Counted from the stretch's first letter, positions 22,672 through 34,174 are shown. The stretch: 64,000 nucleotides of DNA from Canna indica (GCA_034359265.1 CP136898.1:38401501-38465500); one strand, 5' to 3'. The notes: generated by a model from the letters alone, not told the origin. Made by a program: numbers and translations.

Positions 22672-22963
22672 CACTACAACACAACCGACCTATAGAGACA
22701 CATAACTAGAGACAAATTAGATTTTTATTTCTAAATCTTCACATTTAGAGACAAATAGATATAAAATTTGTCTCTAATTAGCCTCTAAAAATAGCTTTAG
22801 AGTCAGATCAATTAAGTGACTCAGTTGTTGGTGTTTCTATAGATCTTTAGAGGCTAATTAGGAGTAAATTTTGTGTCTATTAGTCTCTAAATGTAAAGAT
22901 TTAGAAATAAACATATAATTTATCTCTAATTTTATATATCTATAGGTCAATTGTGTTGTAGTG
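22672..22963 (+). mobile_element. CACTA-type MITE, 292 bp
   Basis: Starts CACTACAACACAA and ends TTGTGTTGTAGTG, with long imperfect inverted arms of over 110 bases (for example TTTAGAGAC-AAATAGA). It is flanked by the 3-base duplication TCT (22669-22671 and 22964-22966). The matching place in element 2 (about 28220) lacks it. No coding capacity. Confidence 0.85.
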
Positions 22964-23767
22964 TCTCATTCTAAATGCATGAAAACATGTCATACATATA
23001 CATAAACATATTTATAAAGTTTGGTCCTAAGATGAAATGTCTAAGTCAATATGTTGACTTACGTCAAACTTTCTAAAGTTTAGGGCCCCTAAAGTGAATT
23101 AGTTATCACTGTGTTCATCTACACATGAATTTTCAAGTTTAATTAGACAGCTAGAATCATGTCATGTATGTATCTAAACATGTTTATTCGGTGTAGACTT
23201 AAAAATGAAGTCTCTAATAGATGATTTCAATCTAGTGCAAATTTCATTCAATCAAAATATCATGAAATTGCCTAAGTTATCAAATTTTTCTTACTCATGA
23301 AATTCTAAGCATTTATCATGCACAATCAATCATGAGTCACAGAGAAATCATTGAAGCATAATTATTGAAGTGTTACATTAAGATTTTTGCAAAATCAAAC
23401 TCATACCCCATTCTTGGAAAATTTGCCAAACTTGTCTTTTTCATACAATTTCTATAGCCTTCCATTTTATCATAACTTGCCAGCAATATTCATTAGTAGG
23501 ATATTAAAAATGTAGTTACTAGCAAGTTATCAAACTAAGTAGCAAAGAGAAGGATCAATTATTGATATCAAAGTCTACTTTGCTAAATAGTTTTAAATTC
23601 ATTTCAAAATAAAATCGAGTGAAACCGAAACAAATTTTAAGAGATCACAAGTGAAATATAGATGAAAACATGATCTCCAACCCTTCCTACTGGTTGAAAA
23701 CCGAAAGGCCACAATTAACCTATGATTTAGAACCGCAAGGTCACTTAGGCCCGTTGTAGGCTACCAA

Positions 23768-23783
23768 GGTCTCCGAAGAGACC
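23768..23783 (-). ncRNA. UUCG-capped hairpin in tail, copy 1
   Basis: On the element's sense strand GGTCTC-TTCG-GAGACC: a perfect 6-bp stem with a C(UUCG)G tetraloop. Conserved without change at 29515-29530 and 46294-46309. RNA function is inferred. Confidence 0.55.
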
Positions 23784-24011
23784 GGAAATCAAAATCAAAA
23801 GCATTTTTGAAATCATATCAAGAACGTAAAATCTACTAATATTAAGCATATATCAAAACTCCAACTCTAATTTAAGCAAGTGAGTATAGGAGATTATACC
23901 AAAGTCTTTGATGCCAATTTCCATTCCTATGGCATCACGATAGCTTGAAGTTGCAACCTCTTGGAGATTTTTCGTTTGGATCCAAAGTCATCTTCAATAT
24001 TCCATTTTTCT

Positions 24012-26043
24012 TTACTCTTGCGTGGTAGCTCCCCCTATAAAAGAAGATGGGACTTTTGGTACCCAAATGGCTTTGGGTCCTTGGGGGTTAAAGGGATTAG
24101 GAACCCAAAATGTATTTGTCACACTTGGATTCATCTTAAAACCACAATCATAAATGGCATGCCCGTAAACACCACAACAGAAGCAATGTACATTAAATCT
24201 CTTCTTTTCATTATTCTTATGGACATGAGGTCCAATGTTAGAATGTTTGGCATGAAAAACATGATGAGCATGAGCATTCTTAAAGGAAATATTTTTCTTC
24301 TGAGGTTTCCTAAATGAGACATTTTGATTTTTAGCATTAAGAGAAGAAGTATTAACTTTTCTACTCAAAATCGACATCCCATTTTTCAAATCATTCATAG
24401 ATTTATGCAATGCATGCAATTTATATTTCAACATACCATTTTCAATTTTCAATTTTTCATTCTCGATTTTGAAATCACTTTTCAATTCATTATTCCTAAA
24501 CTTCAATTTTGCTTCCAAATCCACATTTTCATTTTTCAAAGCTTTTAGCTCAAGGTTCAACGTATCATGGCAAGAATCAATAGGATTAGTCTTTAATTTC
24601 TCATTTTTTAATTCTAAGGCATGCACATGTGTGCTAAGCTCTAAATTTTCTTTCTTCAATTTTTTGTTTTCCTTATCCTTTTTAACTAGCAAGGTATACA
24701 CTTTCTTGTATTCATTTACTAACTCATCATATGGCATATCATGTGAACTAGAAGAGTTTAGTACTATCATTGTCATTATCATGACTAGGTGAAGGAGAAA
24801 GTACCTCATTATTTGCAACCATGAGGGCAAACTTTGGATGTGGCTTCATAGTTATGACTAGAGGGTGCTTCAAATGAGTGAGAAGTGGAGGTGGAAGCAC
24901 TTGACCTCTTCCTTGCTTTGTTCTTCATGCTTGGGCAATTTTTCTTCATATGCCCTCTTTCTTTGCAAGCATGACAAATTACCTTTCATTTTTGGCTCTT
25001 AGAGTTGCTCCTTTGACTAGAAGCACTATGGGCATCAAAACCAAGATTAGTAGTAGGTGAGTAACCATTGTCATCACCACCTTCATTAAAAGTGTCAATC
25101 TCTTCGGTTTTGGCATGATCATATAAAACATTTAACGTGGCCCATAAATCAAAAGTCAAAGATCAATGCATGACTTTTTTTAGGATGTCATTTGATAATG
25201 TGCAAAGTATATAATTCATGCCATCTCCATTAAAGTTAAACATTTTCTTATCTAATTCATTCCAAGCATGCATGTCAACCTTAGGTTCAATGAATTCTAA
25301 TCTTAACATGTTCAAGACATCAAAACCTTTAGTCTTTAAATATGTGTACATTCTATATTTCCAAAGACCAAAGTTCAGTTCATCAAACCTAGGTGGTATA
25401 GATGCTACCAACTCTAGTGTCATTTTCGGATCGAGACTAGATGTAGAGGAGATGGTGAGATGCTTCATAGTCATGACTAGAGGGTGCTTCAAATGAGTGA
25501 CATGTGGAGGTGGAAGCACTTGACCTCTTCGTTTGCTTTGTTCTTCATGCTTTGGCAATTTTTCTTCACATGTCCTCTTTCTTTGCAAGCATGACAAATT
25601 ACCTTTCGTTTTCGGCTCTTAGAGTTGCTCCTTTGACTAGAAGCACTATGTGCATCAAAACCGAAATTAGTAGTAGGTGAGTGACCATTATCATCACCAC
25701 CTTCATCAAAAGTGTCAATCTCTTCGGTTTTGGCATAATCATATAAAACATTTGAAGTGGCCTATAAATCATAAGCGGAAGAGCAATGCATGACTTTATC
25801 TAGAATGTCATTTGGTAATTCGCAAAGAATACAATTCATGGCATCTCCATTATACTTAAACATTTTCTTATCTAATTCACTCCAAGCATGTATGTCAACC
25901 TTAGGTTCAATGAATTCTAAACTTAACGGGTTAAAGACACCAAAATCTTTATTCTTTAAATATGTGTACATCTTATATTTCCAAAGACCAAAGTTCAAGG
26001 AATCGAACCTAGGAGGTGAGGACACTAAACTCTCTAGTGCCAT
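24012..26043 (-). pseudogene. Gag of gag-only element 1, with ~618-bp internal duplication
   Basis: Starts MALESLVSSPPRFDSLNFGL and follows copia gag through LWKYKMYTYLK, EFIEPKVDIHAW and NDILDKVMHCSSAYDLWA, then passes straight into a TEEI..TFDEGG linker without the central UBN2 segment found in the left-edge SIRE gag. A first CCHC knuckle of the CHACKE type follows. The block 24845-25462 repeats 25463-26080, so the N-terminal domain occurs twice. The C-terminal part (24012-24830) is a Lys/Glu-rich coiled coil, then a knuckle CFCCGVYGHAIYDC and the ending NPQGPKAIWVPK..GGATTQ plus stop. Frames are broken several times. Expected role: particle and RNA binding. Confidence 0.82.
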
Positions 26044-26080
26044 TTTTTGGATTGAGAAACAATGTAGAGGAGATGGTGAA
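24845..26080 (-). repeat. Tandem duplication of the gag N-terminal block
   Basis: Two adjacent copies offset by about 618 bases (TTCATAGT-ATGACTAGAGG at 24845 and 25463). The two copies differ at many positions, so the duplication is not recent. Elements 2 and 3 have a single copy. Confidence 0.8.
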
Positions 26081-26097
26081 ATCTCAATCTATGACCC

Positions 26098-26109
26098 GCT
26101 CTGATACCA
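26098..26109 (-). promoter_or_regulatory. Primer binding site, gag-only element 1
   Basis: Minus strand TGGTATCAGAGC, 2 bases inside the LTR edge at 26112. Confidence 0.9.
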
Positions 26110-26111
26110 AA

Positions 26112-27212
26112 TGTTGGTGAAATGGCCTACATTAGAGGGAAGAGAAATAGTGTGTTTTCTAATCTTAAACTTAATTTTGGTTTCAATCATTTCCTTGATT
26201 ACTTATGTTAATACACAATTCAACTAATAAATGAATGCGGAAGCGAATAAACAAGTCAAGTAATCAATACGCAAAGTAAGCAATGCAAACAAAGATATTT
26301 ATAGTGGTTCCGTCCCAATGCCTACTCCACTACCTAAGCACCTCTGCTTAGGGTTTTAAACCAATCCACTAGATGTAGAGTTCCTTTACAATGAGGATAT
26401 TTCGCCGGAAAGTCACCGCTCTCACACTAAAGGCACTTCCACACCCGAAAGTCTCTACCTTCCTACTGAGAGAACTTTCCTACCTCACTCTTCCTAAGGA
26501 CATTCTAATCCTAGATTACACCGGTGGAATTATGCCTAAACACCAAGGCTACCACCCAACTTCAAGACCTACACTCTAGGTCTTATTCTAACTCAAATAC
26601 AATGATATAAACAACAAAATACAACAATAAATGGAGCATTAAATCAAACAATAAAGTACTTAGCTCCACAAATAAGATTCCTAGTTTCCTCTTAATGCCT
26701 TAGATGATAAAGCAATAAAGTAAAGGCTCAATCCAAGAGATGAAAGGTTTAAGCTAGGGTTTTCACAAGCTCAATGAGGGCTTTAAAATTGATCAAAGAT
26801 GGCCCAATGGAAGCTTAGATACCATGAAAGGCACTCAATGGCTTGCATTTATAAGCCATGAAGGTAGAGAGCCAAAACAACACTCAATGGTTCGAAATAA
26901 ATTCATTTTCCACCACCTGATCGCAGACGGGTCGATCATCGGTCGATCAACCAAGCAACCGAATATCTTCTGCCATTTTTGGGCTCATTTCGGTCAATCG
27001 GTCAATCGGTCAATCGATCGGTCAATCGACCGCTCGTAGAGTACCGGTACTCTAGGTATTGTACCTGTACTCTACATTGATCTTCAGCCGGTATCTCTCT
27101 TCGGTTCAGGTTTCAGATTACCGACTTGGTTCTTTAAGGGTCTTAGCATCATAATGACAATTTTACAATTTATCTAAACACCCTAAACCTAGATTCTATC
27201 TTCCCGACGAGG
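26112..27212 (-). repeat. LTR shared by gag-only elements 1 and 2
   Basis: Plus reading starts TGTTGGTGAAATGGCC, with the usual GGTTC-GTCCCAATGCC block and CCTAAGCACC..GCTTAGG palindrome. It ends near 27212 in a block (CTATCTTCCCGACGAGGA) that lies ~180-250 bases before the normal LTR end, so the TGTTGG terminus and the polypurine tract of element 2 are deleted. It serves as 5' LTR of element 1 and probably as 3' LTR of element 2. Confidence 0.7.
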
Positions 27213-29757
27213 AATCAAGTTGGGGCTTAAGATGAAATTTTTAATTCACTTTGTTGACTTAAGTCAACCATACTTCTAGTTTTCAAAAAATCACCCTTTT
27301 AAATTTATACAAAATCATATTTTTGATGAAAATTTTGAAACCAATTTTTGGATGAAAATTTTTGATACCAAATATTGAATGGTTATTTGAAATGCATGTA
27401 TCAAGTTTGAACTCAAAATGAGTATAAAAATCAAAGTCCATTTTTCATCCTATATTGATTCTAATCAAACCATACCAAATGTAGTTTCTAGGTATCATTC
27501 AAGAATTCAAAATCATTCCTAGAAATGATTTTACTCAATCAATGGTGTGAATGATATTAGAAACATAATAAAAATGGTATACTCAAATTTTCATTTGAAG
27601 TTTTCGAAAAATCAAAGTATTAAAAAAAAATGATATTTCAAAAAGATGATACTTTTCATTTTGAAAATCCAACTTCAAAATTTCACTAAAAATTAGATTT
27701 TTGATGAAACTTTTTGAAGTTTTTACAAAACATACTAGATTTTTCAATGAATGTGTAGCTTCAAGAATCATCTCAAAATTAATTTTCTATATTTTTCTAG
27801 AAATAACTGAAATTTACTAATCGTAGGTTGAAATGATACTTTTGCAATTTTCAGTTATTCTAAAAGACTTGTTCAATTTTCATTCAAACTTTCATGACAC
27901 CACATGATGGTCATGTAAAGAGTATATGTCAAGTTTGAAATGAAAGTTATGTCCTTAAGTCAAGATATCAACCTAGCATGATTTCATTCAAAACTAAACT
28001 AGTTTTTATGAAACTTGCTAAGTTTCAATCTTAACATTTACTCATGATTTTTCAAATTTAAACCTATGGATACCTAACATGAGTAAATCTAAACATGTTT
28101 CTCAAATATGGATCATAAATGAGACCTTCAAGTCAACTTGTTGACTTGGGTCAACTTGGTTCAAAAGAGGTTATCATGAATTCACCTCTATGTCATTTTA
28201 TCCATATCTATATGAATTTTTCACTCTTAGTACTTGGAAATATGTCATACCTATTCCTAAACATGTTTATAAAGTTTTGGACTTAAAATGAATATCCAAG
28301 TCAATTTGTTCACTTGGGTCAAACTTTTCAAGCTTAAGTCCCATAAAGTGATATAGATATCACATTGTTCATCTAGACATGAATTTTCATTTTTAAACAC
28401 CTAAACTCATGTGATATGTATATCTAAACATGTTTAACAATCACTAACTCAAGATGAGGTCTCTAATATGAATTTTAACATAGAGCAAATTTCATTCAAT
28501 CAAGATATCATGAAATTGCCTAAATTATTAAAATATTTTCCTACTCATAAAATTTTATATATTTGTCATACACAAACAATCATGAGCATAGAGACATCAT
28601 TTAGCATGGATATTCAATTTTTATATTAAAATTTTGGCAAAATTAAATTCATACCTTTTATTGAAAGTTTGCCCAACTTTTTCATTTCCTTTTTCATTTT
28701 CTTTTAGATAGCATGGCTTTTCAAATTTTTATCACTTGCAAGTAGACATCATTAGTATCATAATGAAATACTATGACTACTAGCAAGCTAACATGCTAAA
28801 TAGCAAGGTTCAAAACAAATTTTACATTTAAAAACCTTAACATATGCTAGATAGTAGAGATTCATTTTTAAATAAGGTGTCATGATATCATAATGAATCT
28901 AAGAGATCCTAAGATGTGAACATTTGAGAAATAAGATCTCTAATCATGTTAAACTAGTTTGGACTTTTAAAATAAGGTCTCTAGAATCAACCTAGAGCAA
29001 GTTTCATTTGATGAAATTTGCCTAAGTGCTAATATTCTACCTACTCATGAGAATTCAAAAATTTTACATGCAATAATCATGAGTATAGAGACAAACTTTA
29101 AGCTTAAGCATTGAGATATAACCCTAAGATTTTGGATTTATTGAAGTTATACCTTATACTTGAAAATTTAGCTAAACTAATCTTTTTCTTCCTAATTAGC
29201 CTTCCTTTTACCCTTAGATTTAACTTGCATGAGGAAATCATTAGTAATGTAATGGCATAATTATTTCAAGCAAGTTAATCCTTCTAGATAGCAAAGCAAC
29301 CATCAAATATTTCATTCAAAATCTAACTTTGCTAAATAGTTTCAAATTCGTTTCAAAAATAAAATCGAGTAATATCAAAATGAATTTTAAGAGATCACAA
29401 ATAATAATTATGAAAATTGATCTCCAACCCTTCCTATTGGTTGAAAATTGAAAGGTCACAATGTGCCTACGATTTAGAACCGCAAGGTCGCTTAGGTCCA
29501 TTACAGGCCACCGGGGTCTCCGAAGAGACCGGAAATCAAAAATCAAAGAACGTTTTTAAAACTTATCAAGAGCGGAAAATCTACTAATATTAAGTACATA
29601 TCAAACTCCAACTATAATTTTAAGTAATGGAATATAGGAGATGATACCAATGTGTTTGATGCCAACTTTACCTAAGGCATCTAGATGACTTGAAGTTGCA
29701 ACTATGAAATGGTTCAATCTTTGAATCCTCAAGCAACTTCAATCAATCACCTTCATC
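27213..29757 (-). other. Noncoding tail of gag-only element 2
   Basis: About 2.5 kb of AT-rich sequence without a gene, aligning with 21997-24011 over nearly its whole length but lacking the MITE. Repeated blocks around TCAACTTGTTGACTTGGGTC occur at about 27245, 28130 and 28300. The UUCG hairpin lies at 29515-29530. Confidence 0.75.
29515..29530 (-). ncRNA. UUCG-capped hairpin in tail, copy 2
   Basis: Sense strand GGTCTCTTCGGAGACC, identical to copies 1 and 3, followed downstream by GCCTGTAATGGACC and CGACCTTGCGGTTCTAAATC. Confidence 0.55.
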
Positions 29758-31203
29758 TCACCCTTGTGTGGTACCTCCCCCTACAATAGAACATGAAATA
29801 TTTGGTACCCAAATGGCTTTGGGTCCTTGGGGGTTAGTTGGCCCAGGTATCCAAAGTGTCTTAGCAACACTTGGATTCTTTTTAAATGCACAATCATGGA
29901 TTGCGGGGCTATAAACACCACAACAAAAACAATGTCCATGAAACTTTTTATTTTCATTTTTAACATGGACATAAGATTTATTTTTAGAATGCTTATCATG
30001 TGAAACATGATGAGTATCAGCATTCTTAGAAACCTCATTCATCTTCTTATAATTATGAGGTCTAATGGTAGAATGCATGGCATGAGAGGCATGATGAGCA
30101 TGGGCATTCTTAGATGAATCATTTTTATTTTGAACATGAGGTTTAAAGGTAGAATGTCTAACATGAGATTTAACATTAGCATGAACATTCTTTTTACTAA
30201 GCTTCTTAAATGAGGAAATATTTTTCATTTCATTAACTTTCTTGTTTAGGTTTAGAACATCATTTTTCAAATCAATCATTGAGTTGTGTAAAGCATGCAT
30301 TTGAGTTTTCAACATGCTATTTTCATTCTTCAATGTGTCATTTTCATTTTTCAAATCCTTAGTGTCAATACTTAAAGTATCATGGCATGGATTGTTGACA
30401 CTAATTCTTAGCTTCTCATTTTCTAATTTTACTTCATGTAATTGAGAGCTAAGATTTGAGTTTTCTTTCTTCAAATTTTTCTTTTCTTTATCTTTCTTAA
30501 CAAGCAAGGCATACATGATTTTATACTCATCCATCAATTCATCAAAATCATGAGAGCTAGATGAGTTACTACTATTATTGTTATTAACATGACTAGAAGA
30601 GGTGGAGTGTACCTCATTGTCATCATTCATGAGGCATTCTTTTGAGATGGCTTCATAGTCATGATGGGAGGATGCTTCACTTGAGTAGGATGATGTGGAA
30701 GCATTTGACCTCCTCTTTGCCTTGTTCTTCAAGGTAGGACAATTCTTCCTAACACGCCCTTTCTCTTTGCATGCATGACACACTACATTCTTTGGCTAGA
30801 AACACTAAAAGCTTCAAGAACTTCATTAGATATAGGAGTATGACAATTGTCACAATCTCCTTCATTTGGAGTAACAAGTTCTTCACTTTTAGCATAATCA
30901 TAAAGCATATTCAAAGTACCCCAAATATCATATACCGAAGTACAATACATGATTTTTTCAAATATATTATTTTCCAAAGAACAATAAAAGCAACTTTTAG
31001 CTTTGGCATTTAACTCAAACATGCTAATTTGTTCTTGGGTCCATGCATTCATATTTTTCTTAGGTTCAATATATTGGATTTTTACCATGTTGTAAACACC
31101 TAAACCTTGAGTCTTTAGAAATGTGTACATCCTAGATTTTCATAGACCAAAGTTAGAGGCATCGAACCTAGGAGGTGTAGACGCTACCGACTCTAGAGCC
31201 ATT
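29758..31203 (-). pseudogene. Gag of gag-only element 2 (least damaged copy)
   Basis: ATG at 31203 gives MALESVASTPPRFDASNFGL, then one stop (TGA for Trp before KSRMYTFLK). It continues EYIEPKKNM-like text, SVYDIWGTLNMLYDYAKSEE and a TPNEGD linker. A one-base shift near 30783 leads into VVCHACKEKGRVRKNC (knuckle 1, with Arg where the zinc-binding His is expected). The 341-residue open stretch (29758-30783) holds a Ser-rich segment, a coiled coil (residues about 80-200), an unusual His/Lys/Asn-rich repeat region with HAHHASHAMHS and HHVSHDKHS motifs, knuckle 2 CFCCGVYSPAIHDC (His replaced by Pro/Ala) and the ending GPKAIWVPN..GGGTTQG. Like the other copies it lacks the central UBN2 segment. 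Confidence 0.83.
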
Positions 31204-31255
31204 TTAAGATCGAGACGAATTGTAGAAGGGATGGTGAAATCACAATCTACGACCC

Positions 31256-31267
31256 GCTCTGATACCA
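31256..31267 (-). promoter_or_regulatory. Primer binding site, gag-only element 2
   Basis: Minus strand TGGTATCAGAGC, 2 bases from the LTR edge. Confidence 0.9.
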
Positions 31268-31269
31268 AA

Positions 31270-32961
31270 TGTGGGCGAAATGACGACACTAGAGGGGAGG
31301 TGAATAGTGTGTTTACTAATTCGATTAGCCTAAATTTAATTTTAAATGATTACTTAGATCGATTAGGCGATTTGCGATTCGATGAATGTATGCGGAAGCG
31401 AAATAAACAATTAAGCACAAGCAACAATAAAACAATGCAAACACACATTTTATAGTGGTTCGGCCCCAATGCCTACTCCACTACCTAAGCACCCCGCTTA
31501 GGATTTCCAAACTAGTTTTACTAGATTACTTTAAGTTTCCCTTACACCCGAGGACTTTTCATCGAAGAGACGCACTCTCGACCTAAGGCACTTCCACACC
31601 CGGAAGTCACCGCCTTCTTATCGAGAGTCCTCTTCCACCTCAACCTTAAGGGACAACTAAACTAATCCTAGTAACAACTACATTTACACACACAAGTGGC
31701 TTTACACCTTGCAAGGTAACCACTGACACAACAAGACCTAACACAAGGTCTTCACACACAAATCTGAATAACATGTTAAATAACAGGTAAAAATTACAAT
31801 CCAAGGAGCTTAGAATAAAACCAATACTACAAGCATCTTAGCAAGCCTTTGGCACCTTCAACTCTTCAGGAGGTAGAACTCAATCGAAAACCGAGTTGAG
31901 CCAAGCTTGTGCGCTTGAAGAAGATATTCGCAGAAGAAGCAGAGCGCGCTTTAGATCTTTTGGATGGCTTCAAATCTTCCTCTTAGAATGCTCAATGAAG
32001 GCTGTAGAAGATGAGGAAGAAGATGAAAAGAATCATATGAGGGTACATTTATACCCTACTGAAGAAACGGTTGTTCAACGGATAGAAAAATATCTGTACA
32101 GGCCGCCGGTCAAATGGTCGACCGGTCCTTCGACCGCTCCTCTTTTCTCTGGTCAATTGACCGACGGGTCGACCGCCAGACGAAAATCACGCGATCCACG
32201 ATCTTCGATCGACCCGTCGGTCGACTGACGCGATTGCGTCTTAGGCTTATACGCAGGTCGGTCAACCGCCAAGCCTACTGCCCATTTTGGGCTTCGATTG
32301 ATCGACCGAACCTGAGCTGAAGAAGGCAGACAGCTTATGTTCTGCCTAGTTAAGTAACTATATAACATGATAACTTTAAAACATAAATGTTATATAAGGA
32401 TTATACCCCATTTAAATTCAATATAAATATCTAAAGATTCAAAATCCGTAAGGATCAAAATCAAGTTCTTGGGGACTAGTATAAAATGGAAATTTCCTAA
32501 TCTTTTGAGTCAAATAAGGATATGCTAAAGGCTTCCAAAAAATCCAAAAAAATATCTCGTTATCTAGTTTTAACCCAAGGAACAATTACCGCCATTTTTT
32601 ATTTCAAGAAAAGGTTTGGATCATATAGCCCTCCAAGGAGCTCCCTAGTCTTAGTGAATTTCGGGGCGGTCCCAGAATTTCATGGTTTGGGATTCGGGAT
32701 AGATTTTTGGGTTTCTTATGCATCATCATGAGGATTACATTAATTTCTAGACACCCTAAACCTAAACTCCCTTTCTTGAAGATTCCCGAGCGCCGATGAG
32801 CATCCTAGTCGATTTATCCGATTTCTCCGATCGTGGACGTCGCGCACTAATCGATATGGAACCTGAAAGATATTGTCAATGAAATCATTAGTCTCATGTT
32901 TGTTATCATTAAAACCATCAAAACCAAGATTAAGGCTAAGGTTGAAGACCTAAAGCCAACA
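31270..32961 (-). repeat. 5' LTR of gag-only element 2
   Basis: 1692 bases, plus reading TGTGGGCGAAATGACG to AAAGCCAACA. CCTAAGCACCCCGCTTAGG palindrome near 31484 and GGTCGACC-type array at 32100-32310. The outer flank at 32962 is the tandem repeat, so no TSD partner is available. Confidence 0.83.
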
Positions 32962-32962
32962 G

Positions 32963-33540
32963 CATTTACTCGACCCCTCGCACATACCTATCTTACACTC
33001 CTCAGGGAGCTCGGGTTGAACCCCCGAGTGTCACCCTCAGCCCCTAGAGCCATTACTTCCAGCCTCAGTGCACTTACACGATTAGGACTCGATTTTCACC
33101 AGCCCGACTCATCGACTATCACGCCACTACTTCGAGCCCCAACGCCCTTACACGACCAAGACTCAATTTTCACCAACCTAGCTTATCGACTATCACGCCA
33201 CTACTTCCGATCTCAGAGCCCTTACTCGACCCCTCACACATGGTCCTACCTTAAGCTCCTCTGCGAGCTGGACTTGAACCCCCGAGTGCGGTCCTCGGCC
33301 CCCAGAGTCATTACTTCCATCCTCAACACCCTTACACGACCAGGACTTAATTTTCACCAGCCTGGCTTGTCGGCTATCATGCCACTACTTCCAACCTCAG
33401 AGCCCTTACTCGACCCCTCGTGCGTAGTTCTGTCGTACTCTCCTCGACGAGCTCCGCTTGAACCCCCGAGTGCGGCCCTCGACCCTAGATCGACTACTTC
33501 CGACTTTACCACCATTGCACAAATCTGCTCGATTCTAAAA
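32963..33540. repeat. GC-rich higher-order tandem repeat
   Basis: Blocks CCCTTACTCGACCCCTC (32963, 33217, 33402), TTGAACCCCCGAGTG (about 33015, 33275, 33450) and TACACGACCAGGACT..TCACCAGCC (about 33070, 33150, 33327) alternate, giving units of about 80-90 and 185-255 bases. The long open frame across it (32896-33597) follows from the repeat and has no recognisable domain. Origin unknown; possibly a repeat from a gypsy LTR or 5' leader. Confidence 0.65.
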
Positions 33541-33744
33541 CGGACCTTGCTTGACACTGGGCCTCATCGCAACTACTTAACCTCTAAAACAACTTAGGAA
33601 CTACTACATGAGGTTCAACCTCAAACGAAGATTCTCCCTTCCAATGGAGCTAAATGCTACCGGCAGCAAAAACTCTATAACCGAGTCACCGGAAAAATAT
33701 ATTGCAAAAAGAAAACATGAAAGGCACAAAGTATACTAGACCTC
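33541..33744. other. Unassigned spacer
   Basis: About 200 bases between the GC-rich repeat and an LTR fragment; no gene or repeat recognised. Confidence 0.3.
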
Positions 33745-33927
33745 CTAAAACTAAACTATATCTTCCCGATGAAATACGAACGTCGACGATCATCCTTCTA
33801 ATTTTTCTAATTGTGGACGACGCGTGCAAACCGATATGGAACCTGAAAATATTTCTTTCTCAAACATTAGTTCCATGTTTGTTATCATCAAAATTGAGAT
33901 TAAGAACAAGGTTGAAAACCTTAGGTC
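33745..33927 (-). repeat. SIRE-type LTR start fragment
   Basis: About 180 bases matching the first part of the LTR (minus): CTGACCTAAGGTTTTCAACC, then the TGATGATAACAAACATGG block and the CTTCCCGA block. The usual TGTTGG end is changed to CTGACC. Confidence 0.7.
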
Positions 33928-33939
33928 AGTAAGAAGATG

Positions 33940-34174
33940 GGCGATAAATCGAAAAAATCAGAAGGACATTGGTTGATGCTCTCAGATGTCAGATAAGAGT
34001 TATTTTTAGGTTTTTGGGTTTAGATATACTATATTTGAGCAAGAATATTTTAGGTTTGAAGTCGAGTTGCAGAAAACGTCCGCAATGGGAGATTCGTCGT
34101 GGTATCAAACAAATTGGATGGACGTTGATCAGTGCACGAACGTTGACAGAAAGTTTGTGTCTAGGTTTAGGGTG
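33940..34174 (+). repeat. SIRE-type LTR fragment, plus orientation
   Basis: GAAAAAATCAGAAGGACATT matches the LTR block at 43495-43520 in plus orientation, so orientation flips relative to the piece just left. The rest is strongly diverged. Confidence 0.5.

Larger units (their letters stand above)
21997..24011 (-). other. Noncoding tail of gag-only element 1
   Basis: AT-rich, no ORF of interest. It contains degenerate ~190-base repeats with blocks such as AAGTCAA-TTGTTGACT-GGGTCAA and ATGAAATTGCCTAAGT, a CACTA-type MITE (22672-22963), and the GGTCTCTTCGGAGACC hairpin (23768-23783) close to gag. The same order is seen at 27213-29757 and 46071-47768. Confidence 0.75.
21997..26111 (-). mobile_element. 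Gag-only (TR-GAG-like) element 1, internal region
   Basis: Minus strand: primer site (26098-26109), gag with an internal tandem duplication (24012-26043), then a noncoding tail down to 21997 where it meets the truncated gypsy element. No protease, integrase, RT or RNase H motif occurs anywhere. Its 3' LTR is missing. Its 5' LTR is 26112-27212, which also stands in the position of the 3' LTR of element 2. Gag and tail align with elements 2 and 3. Confidence 0.8.
27213..31269 (-). mobile_element. Gag-only (TR-GAG-like) element 2, internal region
   Basis: Primer site 31256-31267, gag 29758-31203, noncoding tail 27213-29757, with no pol domain. Its 5' LTR is 31270-32961. It has the same gene order as element 1, which lies immediately downstream with a shared LTR. 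Confidence 0.82.

Noticed and set aside
32896..33597. 233-codon open frame, plus strand
   Set aside because: Lies on a GC-rich tandem repeat; the translation has no recognisable domain, and openness follows from repeated units lacking stops.
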